This document shows positions 1-13,094 of a stretch of DNA of 64,000 bases, piece after piece. Positions within the stretch are counted from its first letter, which is position 1, and every line of letters begins with the position of its first letter. Both the position numbers and the translations under genes were made by a program. A model generated the notes under the pieces. It was given only the letters and a program-made list of their open reading frames with translations, did no database searches and had not been told where the DNA came from. This stretch comes from Ulva prolifera (taxonomy: Eukaryota; Chlorophyta; Ulvophyceae; Ulvales; Ulvaceae), in NCBI GenBank assembly GCA_023078555.1, contig CM041198.1, positions 9,905,836-9,969,835 of the forward strand. The letters are read 5' to 3'.

Positions 1-411
1 TCCACAAACTTCCGACGACGAAAATTGTGTATCGTTAGAACAGGTCACATCCGACACGACACAGCTGTGGACGAAGCAATACTTAACGATGCGTAACAGC
101 AGTTTTTCTTCGTAGTTCTCCGATAGCGGCATGGCAAGATGATGCATTTCATACACGATGGAGGTGCATGCACGTCGTTGATGTGCTGCGTTCGGCTCCA
201 TGCGAGATAAAAGGATTATGTTTTACGCGTCGCAACATGTGTTGGCCGTTCAAACACTTGATGCTCTTCATGGCAGAAGAATATTGTGTCGAAGACAACA
301 TGGGCAGCAGTAAAAGGTTGTGGTTTTAGAGCTTCATTTTCTCGCTATAGGTATCACTCTGTAGCAACGCCTTCGACGCTTCTCTACGCCACTGTCTCGG
401 AGCGCGCTACT

Positions 412-1615
<1,204 letters not shown>

Positions 1616-2895
1616 TTCTACACGATTTTTCCGCTTCTTTCATTTGTGCCCATAAACCTGACAACAATCTCTCAGTGGGTCGTATCTCTCAGGGGGTGTA
1701 CATTCCAAAACATTAGCGCTAAGATCTGAGTTGATAGTCAATCCTTGGCTTGTCCTGGCTTGCAATCGTGTTTGGTGCTTCATCTGTGAAAGCAGATGTG
1801 GGATGGGATCTGAACATGATTCGGTCGAGTTGAAGTCAATGGCACACATGAGGCCACGACATTTTTTGTTTCTGATATCTACCAGCAAGTCCTGCCGGAT
1901 GTGGTATCAAGTCCTGTCAATTTTCCATGTGCAAACAAGCCAATGCGACTGCCGACTATTTGTTGGTGATGCACCACATTTAGCTGGTACGGAGTCATGA
2001 CTGACTTATGTTGATGGTTGATCTACTTGGCGGTGTTACAGGCAGGAGCACCTGATATGGAGCGACCATGCTTTCTCTGGGCATTACCAGGAAGGAACCT
2101 CTAGTATAAATCTGGGACTGAGTGATACTTTATGTTGTGATCCCTTCGAGGTTTGCACCAACCTGTAGAGATGACTGTGCTCATTGTTTGCATTGAGAAT
2201 GGTATGGCATCAACTGTGCCACAATGTGCCAGTAAGCATGGGCGATTGATGACACATGAGTCATGTAACATGACCCACACCTGGTTGTGTGAGTCTCATA
2301 CCCATCTGCATGGCCTGCTGACGGTGCATATAGGAATATTTGTACGTTAACTCGTACACACTCAGATTATAATTTGTTGTGTGCATTACAGCTACTGTGA
2401 TGTATTTTGACGCTGCCGTTCCGTGTCTCCAGATGCAAGTGACGATCACTTGATGTAAGCTTGGCACATGCTTTGAATCCTGCCGAGATGTACAGGTGAG
2501 GAGGATTCGGTTGCGGTCTTCCTGTAGGCCAATCGCCTGAAAACTGTGCTCACATCCTAATGGAGCATTCTTTATTGATGATGTCTGCCAGCGCACTTTG
2601 ATGCCTTGCTTTCAACATGCCCCACTGTTCGCTGGCAGTTGGGGTTGCATGGCACAATAACGTCAACATGACTGCTTCGCGAGATAAGACATTGCAAGGA
2701 GCGCAGTGAGCACAGCGAATGCCTCACAAATGTGACCCTTCTCGGAACAAGATCAAGAGCCTGCAATCGTGAGCCAATTGCAAACAAATCAAAAGTCCCG
2801 TCATCGGGTAGCAGGCACAGCTGTTTGACGGGAGTGATCACCTGGCTGGCAGGAATATTAGAAAACTGAAACCTTTCATCTGACCAAGATGAATA
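1616..2895. other. Intergenic stretch between PCNA and eIF2B-delta 3' ends
   Basis: The two flanking genes converge here. Only short open frames without recognisable domains or credible splice structure are present. I see no gene, tRNA or repeat. Confidence 0.5.
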
Positions 2896-5851
2896 CTAAC
2901 TGAGCATCAGCAACGCTTCATCATCTCTTTTCTCGCGTAAGATCACAGGGACAGACGTAGGAGGAATCAGACCAAACTCAGTAACTATTAATGTGATAAA
3001 GTCGATGGGCATGACATCATAGACTAGATTCAGGACCGGAAGCGTCCCCTTTTCACTGCTAGCGGTCAAGCTGGCACTTAAGTCTGGCCGATGTCGTACT
3101 GTGAGAATGTCCTGCAGCACACACAAGGCATCATATGCAGTGCCGCATAAGTGCGAGCGATGACAACGGCAACAGCGACCATACACACCTGTGGGTCACC
3201 CTGTTCATTTGAGGTGATGGATTCCAGCTGAACCTCGTCATGGAACTTGATGCTCTGCGCGCAGATCAGCACAGGCTTCCGTGCATTGCTCGCAGCCATG
3301 GCCACAAGAGCAGAGCCAGCTCGTGCTACAGCTGTGCCGTTGCTCTTCACTGCAGATGCTCCCAACAGCACTTTCGTCGCCTTGCCAATCAAATGCGGCA
3401 AAGCGTTCAGTGCCATGTAGGAGCACTTGATGCCATTGTCTAGAAGTTTAGCACACAAATGCTCCCCAGAGATCTCCGGCCGTGCATCAGCACAGATAAC
3501 CTCGAAAGTCTTCCCCTCCTGTAAGCGGAATAGCACTTGTTGTTAAATGCGCCCAACATATACTGCGGCCACCTGCCTTCACGGTGCCATTTGGGCCATG
3601 CGCCTGATTGTAGTGCAACCATGCATAATCATGCAGCAAGAGGTACACGTCTCATACACACCTGCTTTGCTTGCAACAGAATACTCTCAATGATTGATGA
3701 ATGGTTGTATGTAACAATGATGTCACCTTCGACAATCTTGCTGCAAGCATGCTGCACGACCATTTTCTCTGCAAAGATGAATTTTTCATTCACAAAATTG
3801 TCCATGGCTTTCATGATCTGACGCCTCGCAACCTCATCATCCTCTGCCGGAGAAACCTGCACTGCCGCTACAACGAGTGGGGCACACAGAAGATATTTGA
3901 ATGATTAGACCGCAATATTTGGCAGAATGTGGAAAATGACCAAAGCATAAACGTTCACGTCAGCCAGCGCACATACGTTGTTGATGGTGCTTTTAAGCCA
4001 CTTGATAGAATTCCGCTGAGGCACACATGCTGCTCGACACTCGTCCCACAGAAAGCCCACGCATGAATTAATGTAAGACGTCAGGGCACGTGAAAATGCC
4101 TGTGTCTCCGATGTTTTGAAATCCCGCACAACACAGTGCATGGCCAGCATCATTGCAATACAGCGATCTGAGCTTCCAACGACAGTGCCGTCGGAGTATG
4201 CCAGCCCCAGCTCCAAGATCGCAGGGTGGAGTTTCTGCATGCGCCACACACAATTCATAATGTGAGCTGCAATGTCAGCAACAGACCACACCACTGCAAC
4301 GATGGCACCCTGAATTTTAAGGTGCAATAAGAGCTCAAATGGTTGTGCAGTTCAGGGGTATACTGCACTGCTCGGGTTGGGAGACGACTGCAGCATGGCA
4401 GTATGCAGCATTCCGGGATACAGTGCAGTGCCGTGATAGAGCTGTGTGGCATACATCTGCCTTCTTCACAGCTTGCTGTGCTGTCATCTTCAGGTGGGGC
4501 GGAAGATGCGAGAACATGTCCAAAGAGTGGACTCCTGCACTGCCTCGTGGAGACTGTTCTGCCTCCTTCCTTGGCGCAGCTCGATCTTTCTCCCCCTCAA
4601 AAGCTCCGGCCCGTGCCTTGGCAACCTTTGGCTTTCCAGGCTTACCTGTATCTGCACACCAGAGAGGTCCATGACTGAACTCTGTACATGCAGCTCGCCC
4701 ACCCTGTCCCAGCCTGCGTCAGGGACTGGGATAGACAAGCTGTTGTTGCGCATTGCACCGCAAGAGTCAGCGGTAGGCAGACCTTGAACTTCCTTCGCAG
4801 CTGCCTTCTTTGCACGTTGTTCCTCCTGCAGAGCCCGCCGTTCAGCTTTGCTCATGTCTGAAGCTTTCTTCTTCTTAGGCGCAGCGGAAGCCACAGATGT
4901 GGACACAGATGCAGGGGCGGCGGTGGACGTTGGGCCTCCAGCAGCTGCAGGTCCCATGCTCCCAACACAGGCACTACGTCGTGGTGTCTTGGGGGTCGCA
5001 GTCGCGGGTGCATCCGGTTCAGCTATTGGTGGCACTCCACTATCAGTTGCATGTAGGCTCCGTGGCGTTCCACTCTTTGAGACCGTTCGCGCGATTGGCT
5101 GTGGCGGCAGATTGCGATCTGACGGTTCCGCAGGATGCGGTGCTGTCCCTGCTAGGACAACATCTGAACCCAGCGCTGAAGGTGGCAACTGAAGATTGGG
5201 ATGACTTTGTGCTAGATTGGCGAACGCAGAATGCATCGTCGGGGCTGCAGCCTCGCCAGAGTGCGCATTGGTTGTGGTGGTCGAGGTGGCTGGCGGGACA
5301 TCCATGTCAGACCCTGGGCCTGCGTCTGGGTGCTCAAGAATGGTCTGAACGAGGGTTGTGTGCCCCTCTGACACGTTCACACCAGGGCGCATGAAGCTTT
5401 GTGGACCGGGTGTGCCGGCAAGGCCTGAAGCATTGACTGCATCAATCAGGAAGGCATTTGAAGGTGATGGGAGGGGCCCGCCCGACTCCTGCAACACAGC
5501 AGATAAGCTCACATCACAGATCCAAATTTGCGCTGCTGACGCTTGAACTCTGATCAGCCACAGCTCGCCCAGCCGCAGCTGGTGGCAACAGTCACTGCGC
5601 AGGTGGTCCAGCCGTGGTTGCCGGCGGGAGAACCGAAGACTTGCTTTCACCGGAAACAAACGAGTAAAGACAAAAATAATGAATTTATGGCATACCGAAA
5701 GCGCCGGAGGCAAATATGGAACGGAGCTGGAGTTTTGCATGCCTCTATGTGGCTCGCTGTCCGAAGGTGACGCGGCCACATTCTGCGCCCCTTCCACATG
5801 AAATCCAACAACTTGCCGAGCAGGCTCTTCTGTTTTGTTCAGTCGGTCCAT
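2896..5851 (-). CDS. EIF2B4: Translation initiation factor eIF2B, delta subunit
   Basis: Delta subunit of the cytosolic guanine-nucleotide exchange factor that recycles eIF2-GDP. The gene reads leftward from ATG at 5851 to TAG at 2896. The N-terminal half is long, Ser/Thr/Pro-rich and disordered, followed by a lysine-rich tract (KKKKASDMSKAERR) typical of delta subunits. An intron at about 4782-4652 joins KEVQ to GKPGKPKV. The regulatory fold then follows: MFSHLPPH, LHPAILELGLAYSDGTVVG with SSDRCIAM, EGDIIVTYNHSS, EVICADARPE, KVLLGASAV, and the C-terminal signature LNLVYDVMP..FITLIVTEFGLIPP..VPVILR. At least six exons lie on one strand. The N-terminal exon structure near 5600-5720 is uncertain; an in-frame intron is likely there. 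Confidence 0.93.
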
Positions 5852-6737
5852 CACTGTGCCGTGGAGTTAATGGCAGCTAACGCAAAAGTACTGAGTTCGC
5901 TGTTGCAGAATAAACGAGATGAATAGAGACCAGCCAACTTTGCAGCACGGGGTATACGATCATTTTCGCTTGTGTTCTGAGTGGTAACAAATCGGAGCCT
6001 ATGACCACTCAGTCCGTGATATCGTGGCAAGGGATGTGCTGTAATGCATGCTCTGCGTACACTGCACGCGGCCGAAAAACGGCGCGCACGCGAACGGCGC
6101 GCATGAACCCGAGTATGCACGCGTGTAATGGACGTCGCGACCACGTGGGGAGTCTTCGCGTTTACAAGTGATCGGTGTTCATGTTCCTATCGTTTAAATC
6201 AGAATCACGCCCGGTCTGACGCACACGTCAAGTACAACACAGCACATGTCAAAGACGGAATTTGAACGCCCTCCAAAGTCGAACAAGGTCTCTTTGGCAA
6301 TGGAATGCACACAGCCGTCGTTCTGCACACACAATACACATTCATTCTGTAAGACAGTGGCAGGCACATTGTGGTCTTTCGGACGTCGCACCTACACCAT
6401 CAAAATTCTATGTTGTTTTGGCCCGGGTGATTCCCGCAGCAGGTCGTGCTCTAAATCCAATGTTCCCCGATTCGCCGATCGCAATCGCCAGCATGGCAGA
6501 TATGATGGCACGGAAGGTGTTCCGTCTGTGAAACCAAAGCTTCCGCCCACAAAACGTCCGTCACTGTCTATACACCACCAGACGTGCACCTGTGGGTGCA
6601 ATTGAGCAAAGATCTCATCCGCCCTGTTATCATCGGCTCAGCACTGCGGTATCATACAATAGGCTTACCCGTGTGCAATAGCGTGGCCGCGCAGCGCAGG
6701 TTAGCGATTTTCGTTCAATCTTGAAGTCTCACTCGCT
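5852..6737. other. Divergent intergenic region (eIF2B-delta / CAO promoters)
   Basis: The eIF2B-delta and CAO genes diverge from this interval, so both promoters should lie here. An open frame at 6246-6605 (+) shows no recognisable domain. It could include an upstream untranslated or transit-peptide exon of CAO, but I cannot support one. No TATA box was clear. Confidence 0.4.
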
Positions 6738-9136
6738 ATGCAACGGCTTCCAGCTGGCTGTACTTCGGGTCGCGGCCCCGCTCGTTGTGTTCCGCCTCAT
6801 CGATGTACAGCGCTTCCAACCCAAGATCCAGACACCCCCCTCCGCCGATATGGCAAGGACTTCGGTAAGACATACACGAAGCGGGATGCTGATGACTGGC
6901 TGCAGAATGCTCCGCAAGTCCGTGTTCGACAAACGTCAGATCGTGCCCGGGATCAGATGGGTGAGCTGGCAGCACTGAATGAGCGGCTGATGGGTAATGA
7001 AGCATGGATTATCCGTAAGCGAGTCGAGTATCTCAAGAAGAAGCGATCAGTGTGGGAAGGCGTCTACGACAACGCTTGCAGGCAGGATGCCGCGCTGACC
7101 CTGGCTTCTCTTGAGCGTGCAATGTCCGAGGTTCGAAACCAATCGATACATGAAATTGTTGAATGGGTTATCCTAGATGTCGCCTCCCGGAAGGGGGTAA
7201 CCTGCCCTCCGATGACCGCCTGTCGTTCCGAATCGCGAATGCGTCTCCGGCACTCCACTTCGCATCGATTATTCGTATGCCACATTATGCCCGGGCCAGT
7301 CATGTAATTGATCAATTTTCATTGATGCTGATACGTGTAGGCCGAGGCTGCGTTAGATGATGGGCGGAGCGAGGTACAGTCCATCTCCGAAGCGAGATCG
7401 GAGTTGCTTTCCCTGAAGACCGAGGTGCAGGAGGCACAGACTCGCCTGTCTGCAACCCAGGGTCGGCTAGACGAAACAGTCACTAAGCTGACTGAGTTGA
7501 AGCAAGAGGCAGCAGATATGGCCAGGCTCAACCAGATGTCCTTGAAGCAGCTGGCTGATGCAGCTCGTTTATCGACTCACCCGGAGGCCGCTGAGGTCCT
7601 TCGGGTGGAATCTGCAGCAGGTGCAGCCGCAGCCGGCTTTGTGACCCCATTGTTGCCTCCGTCTGATCCTGGTCCGACACCATCTGCAGAACCACTGCGA
7701 AACACTGCAGCACCACCTGCTCCCGGGCGACCACGCAATCCACCAGCCAAGGGCATGGAGAGCTCAATGTCATTGGAGCCTGGCCTGAAGAATTTCTGGT
7801 ATGTCCACAAGTGTTCTCTGTGTTTGGTTGGACACAAGTTCGTCGCTGTCGTCGGTAATGGGTGTTTTGGAGTGTCATGTTGGAACAACTCAGTGGACTC
7901 GAAAGGTGATGATTGCAGGTATGCGATCATGTTTACATCCAAGCTGAAGGATGACATGCTCATTCCGATCGAGCTGTTTGGGGAGCAGTGGGTGCTGTTC
8001 CGAGACGAGAATGGAAATGCAGCGTGTGTGATGGACGAATGCGCTCACAGAGCCTGTCCACTTTCTTTGGGAACAGTCGAGAATGGGCAAGTCTCATGCC
8101 CATACCATGGCTGGACTTTTAACTCATCTGGCGAGTGTACCAAGATGCCCAGCACGGTCCAATGCCGAGGTGTCGAGGTAGCTCACTTGCCAACAGTCGA
8201 AAGGGATGGCTTTGTATGGGTATGGCCTGGTGATGCAGAGCCAGTTGCAGTACCTGATAACACACTTCCCCCCTCAGGCTTCACTCTACACTCTGAGATC
8301 GAGGTATGGACCTGTTTTTGTTTAGCCTGACTCCCTAAATCCTGGGGGTCCTTTAGATCGTACTGCATCACGTTGCGTCAGTATGCGCTCTTGTGGCAGA
8401 CAACAGACATGATAAAGTGTTTTGGCTTGAAAGCACTGATGCACTCCATAATATGATTTATCTTCATGTGCAGGTGGAGGTCCCTGTGGAGCATGGGTTG
8501 CTGATGGAGAATCTTTTGGATCTTGCCCACGCCCCCTTTACGCACACATCAACGTTTGCCAAGGGCTGGCCTGTGCCAGATGTCGTGAAGTTTCACACTC
8601 AGCGTATGCTGGGTGGGAACTGGGATCCATATCCCATCGACATGTCGTTCGAACCTCCTTGCATGGTTGTATCGATGATCGGATTGAAGCAGCCAGGTCA
8701 AATAGAAGCTGGTGCACGTGCAAGTGAATGCACCAACCATCTGCATCAGCTTCACGTGTGCCTGCCATCCCGGGAGGGGCACACACGCTTGCTGTACCGC
8801 ATGTCACTGGACTTCATGGGTTGGCTGAAGTACGTGCCGAAGATTCAAATGTTCTGGGAATACATCGCGGGGCAGGTTCTTGGGGAGGATCTGGTGCTGG
8901 TGTTGGGGCAACAAGATCGCATGAAGCGGGGTGGGAACACGTGGCAAAGACCAGTCACGTATGATAAGCTTGCTGTTAGGTACCGGCGATGGCGTAACAA
9001 GGTGGGACACGCAGAGGTAGTACCTCCTACAGCATATGTCAGCCAAACCATGGATGCTGGTGCCTTGTTTTCGCTTGACGAAGATGTGGGAAGCGAAAGT
9101 GACGCTGACACATATTGCGATGTGAAGTGGAGGTGA
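6738..9136 (+). CDS. CAO: Chlorophyllide a oxygenase (Rieske-type), chlorophyll b synthesis
   Basis: Converts chlorophyllide a to chlorophyllide b in the plastid through two oxygenations. Exons 6738-7166, 7341-7798, 7919-8303 and 8474-9136 total 1,935 nt (644 residues). The N-terminal third is charged and coiled-coil-like, matching in position the CAO regulatory (A) domain but very divergent. It is followed by an Ala/Pro-rich linker. The catalytic part is clear: Rieske [2Fe-2S] ligands in CAHRACPLS and CPYHGW, then the mononuclear iron site [20 protein letters not shown] (Asn/Asp/His/His), [33 protein letters not shown] and VLGQQDRM near the C-terminus. The start at 6738 gives a short basic leader that may be part of a transit peptide; an upstream exon is possible. 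At 644 residues it is about 100 longer than land-plant CAO, mainly in the linker. Confidence 0.94.
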
Positions 9137-10368
9137 TCTTGGTGGAAGGAGTGCCCCGCTTGCACATGCTGTAGAAGTGTTCAATGACAGGGTCCTTGTT
9201 TAGGAAATTTATGATGACCTGGTTGATGGGTACATTGCAGGCTGAAATGAATTTGGTATGACGAGAATATGCTTGTGTCGTTGTACTTTAAGTGGTCATC
9301 GTTTTCCTTTCAGTCGTTCAGTGTCACCTCATCCGCGTCCATCTCCGCCCACAGCTGCAAGCACGTCTACGCCCGTAACAGCGCAGCTGTTCCAATGTGC
9401 ATTCATTGCTATCGTTCATATGCTTCGTAGCCACTCCGGTCATGGCAGGACAATGGATGGTAGAAGTTACGCTGATCTCAACAGATTTTGGCCGGTTCTG
9501 CTCAGCTTGGCATGCACGTAAACGAACTATGTTACACTCCAGAGTGATCCGTCCGCCATTGCGCAAGTCCTGTCATCTGCAATGGCACCACATAATCAGA
9601 ACATGTACATCAGTTGTGGGACACCCAACTTCAGAATGCAAAATCATGAGAATATCGATCATAGACGCTGCACACACAGACGCAGCAATGTGCATAATAT
9701 TGGTGCATAACACCTTCGTGGCGCTTGCCAGCTTTGGCGACACATCGGAAGCAGCCGCTCTTGCGCACACCACCACATGCCCTGACATGCTGCGTCCCAC
9801 GAGCGTTTGGCACCCACATGGTATATAATGCATGTGGCTGCTAGTGGCACTCATGCTGCGCAGGTGACATAAATGCGAGGCGTGGTACTGTATCGATCAA
9901 GCGTATGCTTTTGGACTTTTCGTGATTCTTGATGTAAACAGCGCTTCTCGGTTTCGCTCGTTTGAATGCGCAAACGCTCGCAAGGCCTTTTCGTATCAGA
10001 TATTTGCCGAGATGGGTGGACACCTAGGCTGCTGCATTTACCTATTGAGCTAAGCTTGCCATGAAGATTAAAGGACATCTTGCACGGCATTGCCACCAAT
10101 GAAAGCCAAGTACAGGCATACTCGCATTGTTTCGTGTCAGCAACACCGACGAGCTGCAAATTCCGCGTTTCCTGAAAGTCATCACAGATCCCATCATATA
10201 CATCATGGTGTTGTCAGACCTTGGGCCTGGTGGCACCGCAAATTTCGGCATCGAGATGTCCGCCGGACGTGTGTCCACACTAGCCATGGGCCAGGGCCTG
10301 GTGACGAACCAGCGGTACGCAGATTGCATCATTTCTGTGTCAAATTAACCTAGCCTGAAGCCTGGTAA
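9137..10368. other. CAO-CPBP intergenic region, possible unresolved exon
   Basis: No domain-bearing gene was found. A short frame at 10127-10348 (+) has coding-like residue use (FLKVITDPIIYIMVL) but its splice phase does not join the protease exon at 10580, so it is unassigned. A TATATAAT sequence lies near 9821. Confidence 0.35.
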
Positions 10369-11488
10369 ATGTCTTCAGTGGATTGCTGCACAATTTGTCG
10401 CGCCACAGCCGTTCAATTGCTGGTCCTACCTAAGCCTGTACACAACGATCATTGCGAAGTGAAGCCGACTGGACGATGTACACGACTTTCTTTGAGCTTG
10501 ACCTCTATGATGCATATTTACGGCTTCGAACGGTGCAACATGGCATCTTGCTCACCTCAGCTCCCCTGGCTCCTGCAGGATATCAAGTCCGCAAACAGTC
10601 AGCAATTCCCAGACATTCCATGGGATTTGCAGAAAGTTGTCGAGGTGATGACGTTATGGATGTTTCTATTCTTTCTGGTGGGGGGCCAGACAGCAACAAT
10701 GGTGCCACGGATGCTGGGGACGGAGTCGCTGCGCTTGGCCACATATGGTCATGCCTTGGGATACTGCATCTGCGACCTGACAAATCTGTTGCTGACAATA
10801 ACTGTGATCACCCAGTCTGTAAGGCCACACAGGTTCTGGAGGATGGGTTTATTTGATGTGAAGCCAACAGCTTCCACATTCCTCTGGGTTCTAGCGGCTT
10901 GCCTGACCTTCCCCATAATAGATAGGCTGTCCCACGTCTCTCAGATGTGGTTCATAGCAGCAGATGGTATCTCCTCCCCTCTGGAGCAGTCCATCACATA
11001 TGGGAATGCAGCTGCAAATGTCTTGTACTTCTTTGTAGTGTCCATATGTACTCCTATCTGGGAAGAGGCAATATTTCGTGGCTTTCTTCTCTCAAGCTTG
11101 ACGAAGTACATGCCAGCCTTAGCTGCCACAGCTGTGTCGAGCTTGGCGTTTACAGTGGCTCATTTCAGCTTTCAGCGGAGCCTGTATCTGGCTGTGCTAG
11201 GCTTCATCTTTGGGTATACATTCGTGAGGACACGCAATTTGATGACCCCAATTCTCATTCATTCTCTTTGGAATTTTTATGTGTTCTGGAAGGTACGAAG
11301 AGCCATGAGCCTGAAGTTTCACCGTCTGATTACTGGCATGGTGATGCAATGCCCGTGCGGACTGTGTTGACCGTAGTTTGTCTACGCAGGTAGCGGTCTA
11401 CCCCAGCATGATGCCAGCAATGGCAGGATTCTGGCACAATGTTGCTGGTCCAGCATGGCAGCAAATGCTGGCGTTTTGGCCCGCCTAG
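10369..11488 (+). CDS. CPBP (CAAX/ABI-type) intramembrane metalloprotease
   Basis: Multi-pass membrane protein of the CPBP family (CAAX-prenyl protease 2 / Abi), in plants mostly plastid-targeted. The main exon runs to about 11293 and carries several hydrophobic segments, then the family motifs in order: EEAIFR (EExxxR), FTVAHFSFQR (FxxxH) and HSLWNF (HxxxN/B). A last exon, 11391-11488, begins VAVYPSMMP in phase and ends at TAG. An intron acceptor is visible at about 10579 (CTCCTGCAG before DIKSAN), so the conserved protein probably starts there and the true first exon, likely a transit peptide, lies upstream. The first methionine at 10369 is only the in-frame one. All three metal/catalytic motifs are intact, which argues for an active protease. 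It lies on the same strand as CAO, 1.2 kb downstream. Confidence 0.82.
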
Positions 11489-12286
11489 GCTGCTGTGCTT
11501 GCGCTTGTCCACGCTCAGCACATCGTTGATTACATGGCCAAATCAGTGCAGCACATTGTACAACAGGTGTACACCTGTATCTGCAGCAGTCCAGTAGATA
11601 CAGTGCATAATATCAGGATGCGCAGCCATTGCAGTGCATATCTGGCATGGACAGGACATTTGTCGAGCAATAGCAGCACTCTACAACTTCACAAATGCCG
11701 TATGGCCTACGCAGCAGTCTGCCTTGCCCAGGTAGGGTGTTGTGCTAGTCGAGATTGTGATCCAAGCGCTTCGGCGCGCTTTTGAATGAATGAAGCGCTG
11801 TGCCTGATTTGTCTGGTCCCCGGGGGTGAGAAAGCCCGCAGCATGCAAAGCTCGCCCAGTTCTGTTGCACATAGGATTGTAATCTGCCGCAAATATCCAA
11901 GAGGACAGGCGAACAACGACATCGCAATGTACATACCTGGGTGATCACTGTTGGCTGCCGACCACTGCAGAGAAGATGAATGTCCAATGGTCCTGAGACT
12001 ACTGGCACTGCATTGACGCTCTATGAATTGACGCTCTATCAGTGGTGAGTATCAAAGTTCGGTATATAATTCACAGACAGTGTGACAATTCCAGAGGCTG
12101 CCCATGGTTGCACGTGGTATGTCATGGTTGCACATGGTATGTCATGCTGTGCACCATTTCTGTTCGGCCACTTTGTGGCGGTGCAGCTTGACATCTGCTG
12201 ATGCGACCATGTGCACTTCATTCCTGAGTGCTGCAGGTTTGAGTGTCTGAAGCCAAAAAAACAAACATGTCCACTGTTAGAGGTGG

Positions 12287-12386
12287 ACATCATCAGCAGG
12301 GAGATATCAACGCAGGGGTAGCTAGTGCATGAGATCACATCATCAGCAGGGAGATATCAACGCAGGGGTAGCTAGTGCATGAGATC
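12287..12386. repeat. 50-bp tandem duplication (2 copies)
   Basis: Two adjacent, apparently identical 50-bp units start at 12287 and 12337, both beginning ACATCATCAGCAGG. A shorter imperfect repeat of GGTATGTCATGGTTGCAC lies just upstream at about 12105-12145. No coding role is visible. Confidence 0.9.
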
Positions 12387-13018
12387 ACAGGCGTAAGGCA
12401 TGTTACTATTCCAGGACGGAATGGCACCAGCGACCAAAGCTGCCCCACACTTCACAAGTAGCCGAATGATCGTAATTATTTGATCGCCAAAAATAAAGCC
12501 ATGCTGAGCTCACAACCATAAGTGACCCCACACGATCAGCTCACAACAAGTTGTATCCATAACTGCCGTTTCTTTGAAGACAAGATTCGCGTCAGTCACC
12601 ATGGCTGAAGGCATTCCTTGTGTATGATGTGACCCCAGACAGGTGCAGGAAGATGCAGGACACCCAGTCTGATCATGCCACCAGACAATAGTCAGGCATA
12701 CAGATGTAGCTCGTGGGGCTAGCAGAAGGGTTCAGCCAGCTACAGACGCGCGGAAAGGCTCGGTTATGATATGCTCGAGATGGCATCAGGGCCTAAGCTG
12801 GCTGGGCCTGTGCCAGAACAGCGCTGGCTATGACAAGCTGGTATGTGACACATGGATGATGGGGTTGACGGCAAGGCCAGGTTGCGTATGTGGACAGAGA
12901 CGCAGACACATCGTTTGCAAGTGAAATGGCACAAGGAAACATCAGGACACCGGAAGCACTCGTTCATTGAAGCAGAAGTCGAGTCCTGAAAGATGCCCAT
13001 GAAAGGGCCAGATGTATA

Positions 13019-13094
13019 CATGCGGCGCTGGATACCGGAGCATGGTCATCAGCATATATGCTGATGACCATGCTCCGGTATCCAGCGCCGCATG
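13019..13094. repeat. 76-bp perfect palindrome (38-bp arms, no spacer)
   Basis: The arms are exact reverse complements and meet between 13056 and 13057 at AGCATA/TATGCT. The outermost bases are CATGCGG..CCGCATG. Flanking sequences are not symmetrical. It could extrude as a cruciform or give a long hairpin RNA; an assembly or chimera artefact is also possible. Confidence 0.93.

Noticed and set aside
4848-5394. Plus-strand open frames opposite eIF2B-delta
   Set aside because: Shadows of the GC-rich N-terminal coding exon on the other strand; no domain.
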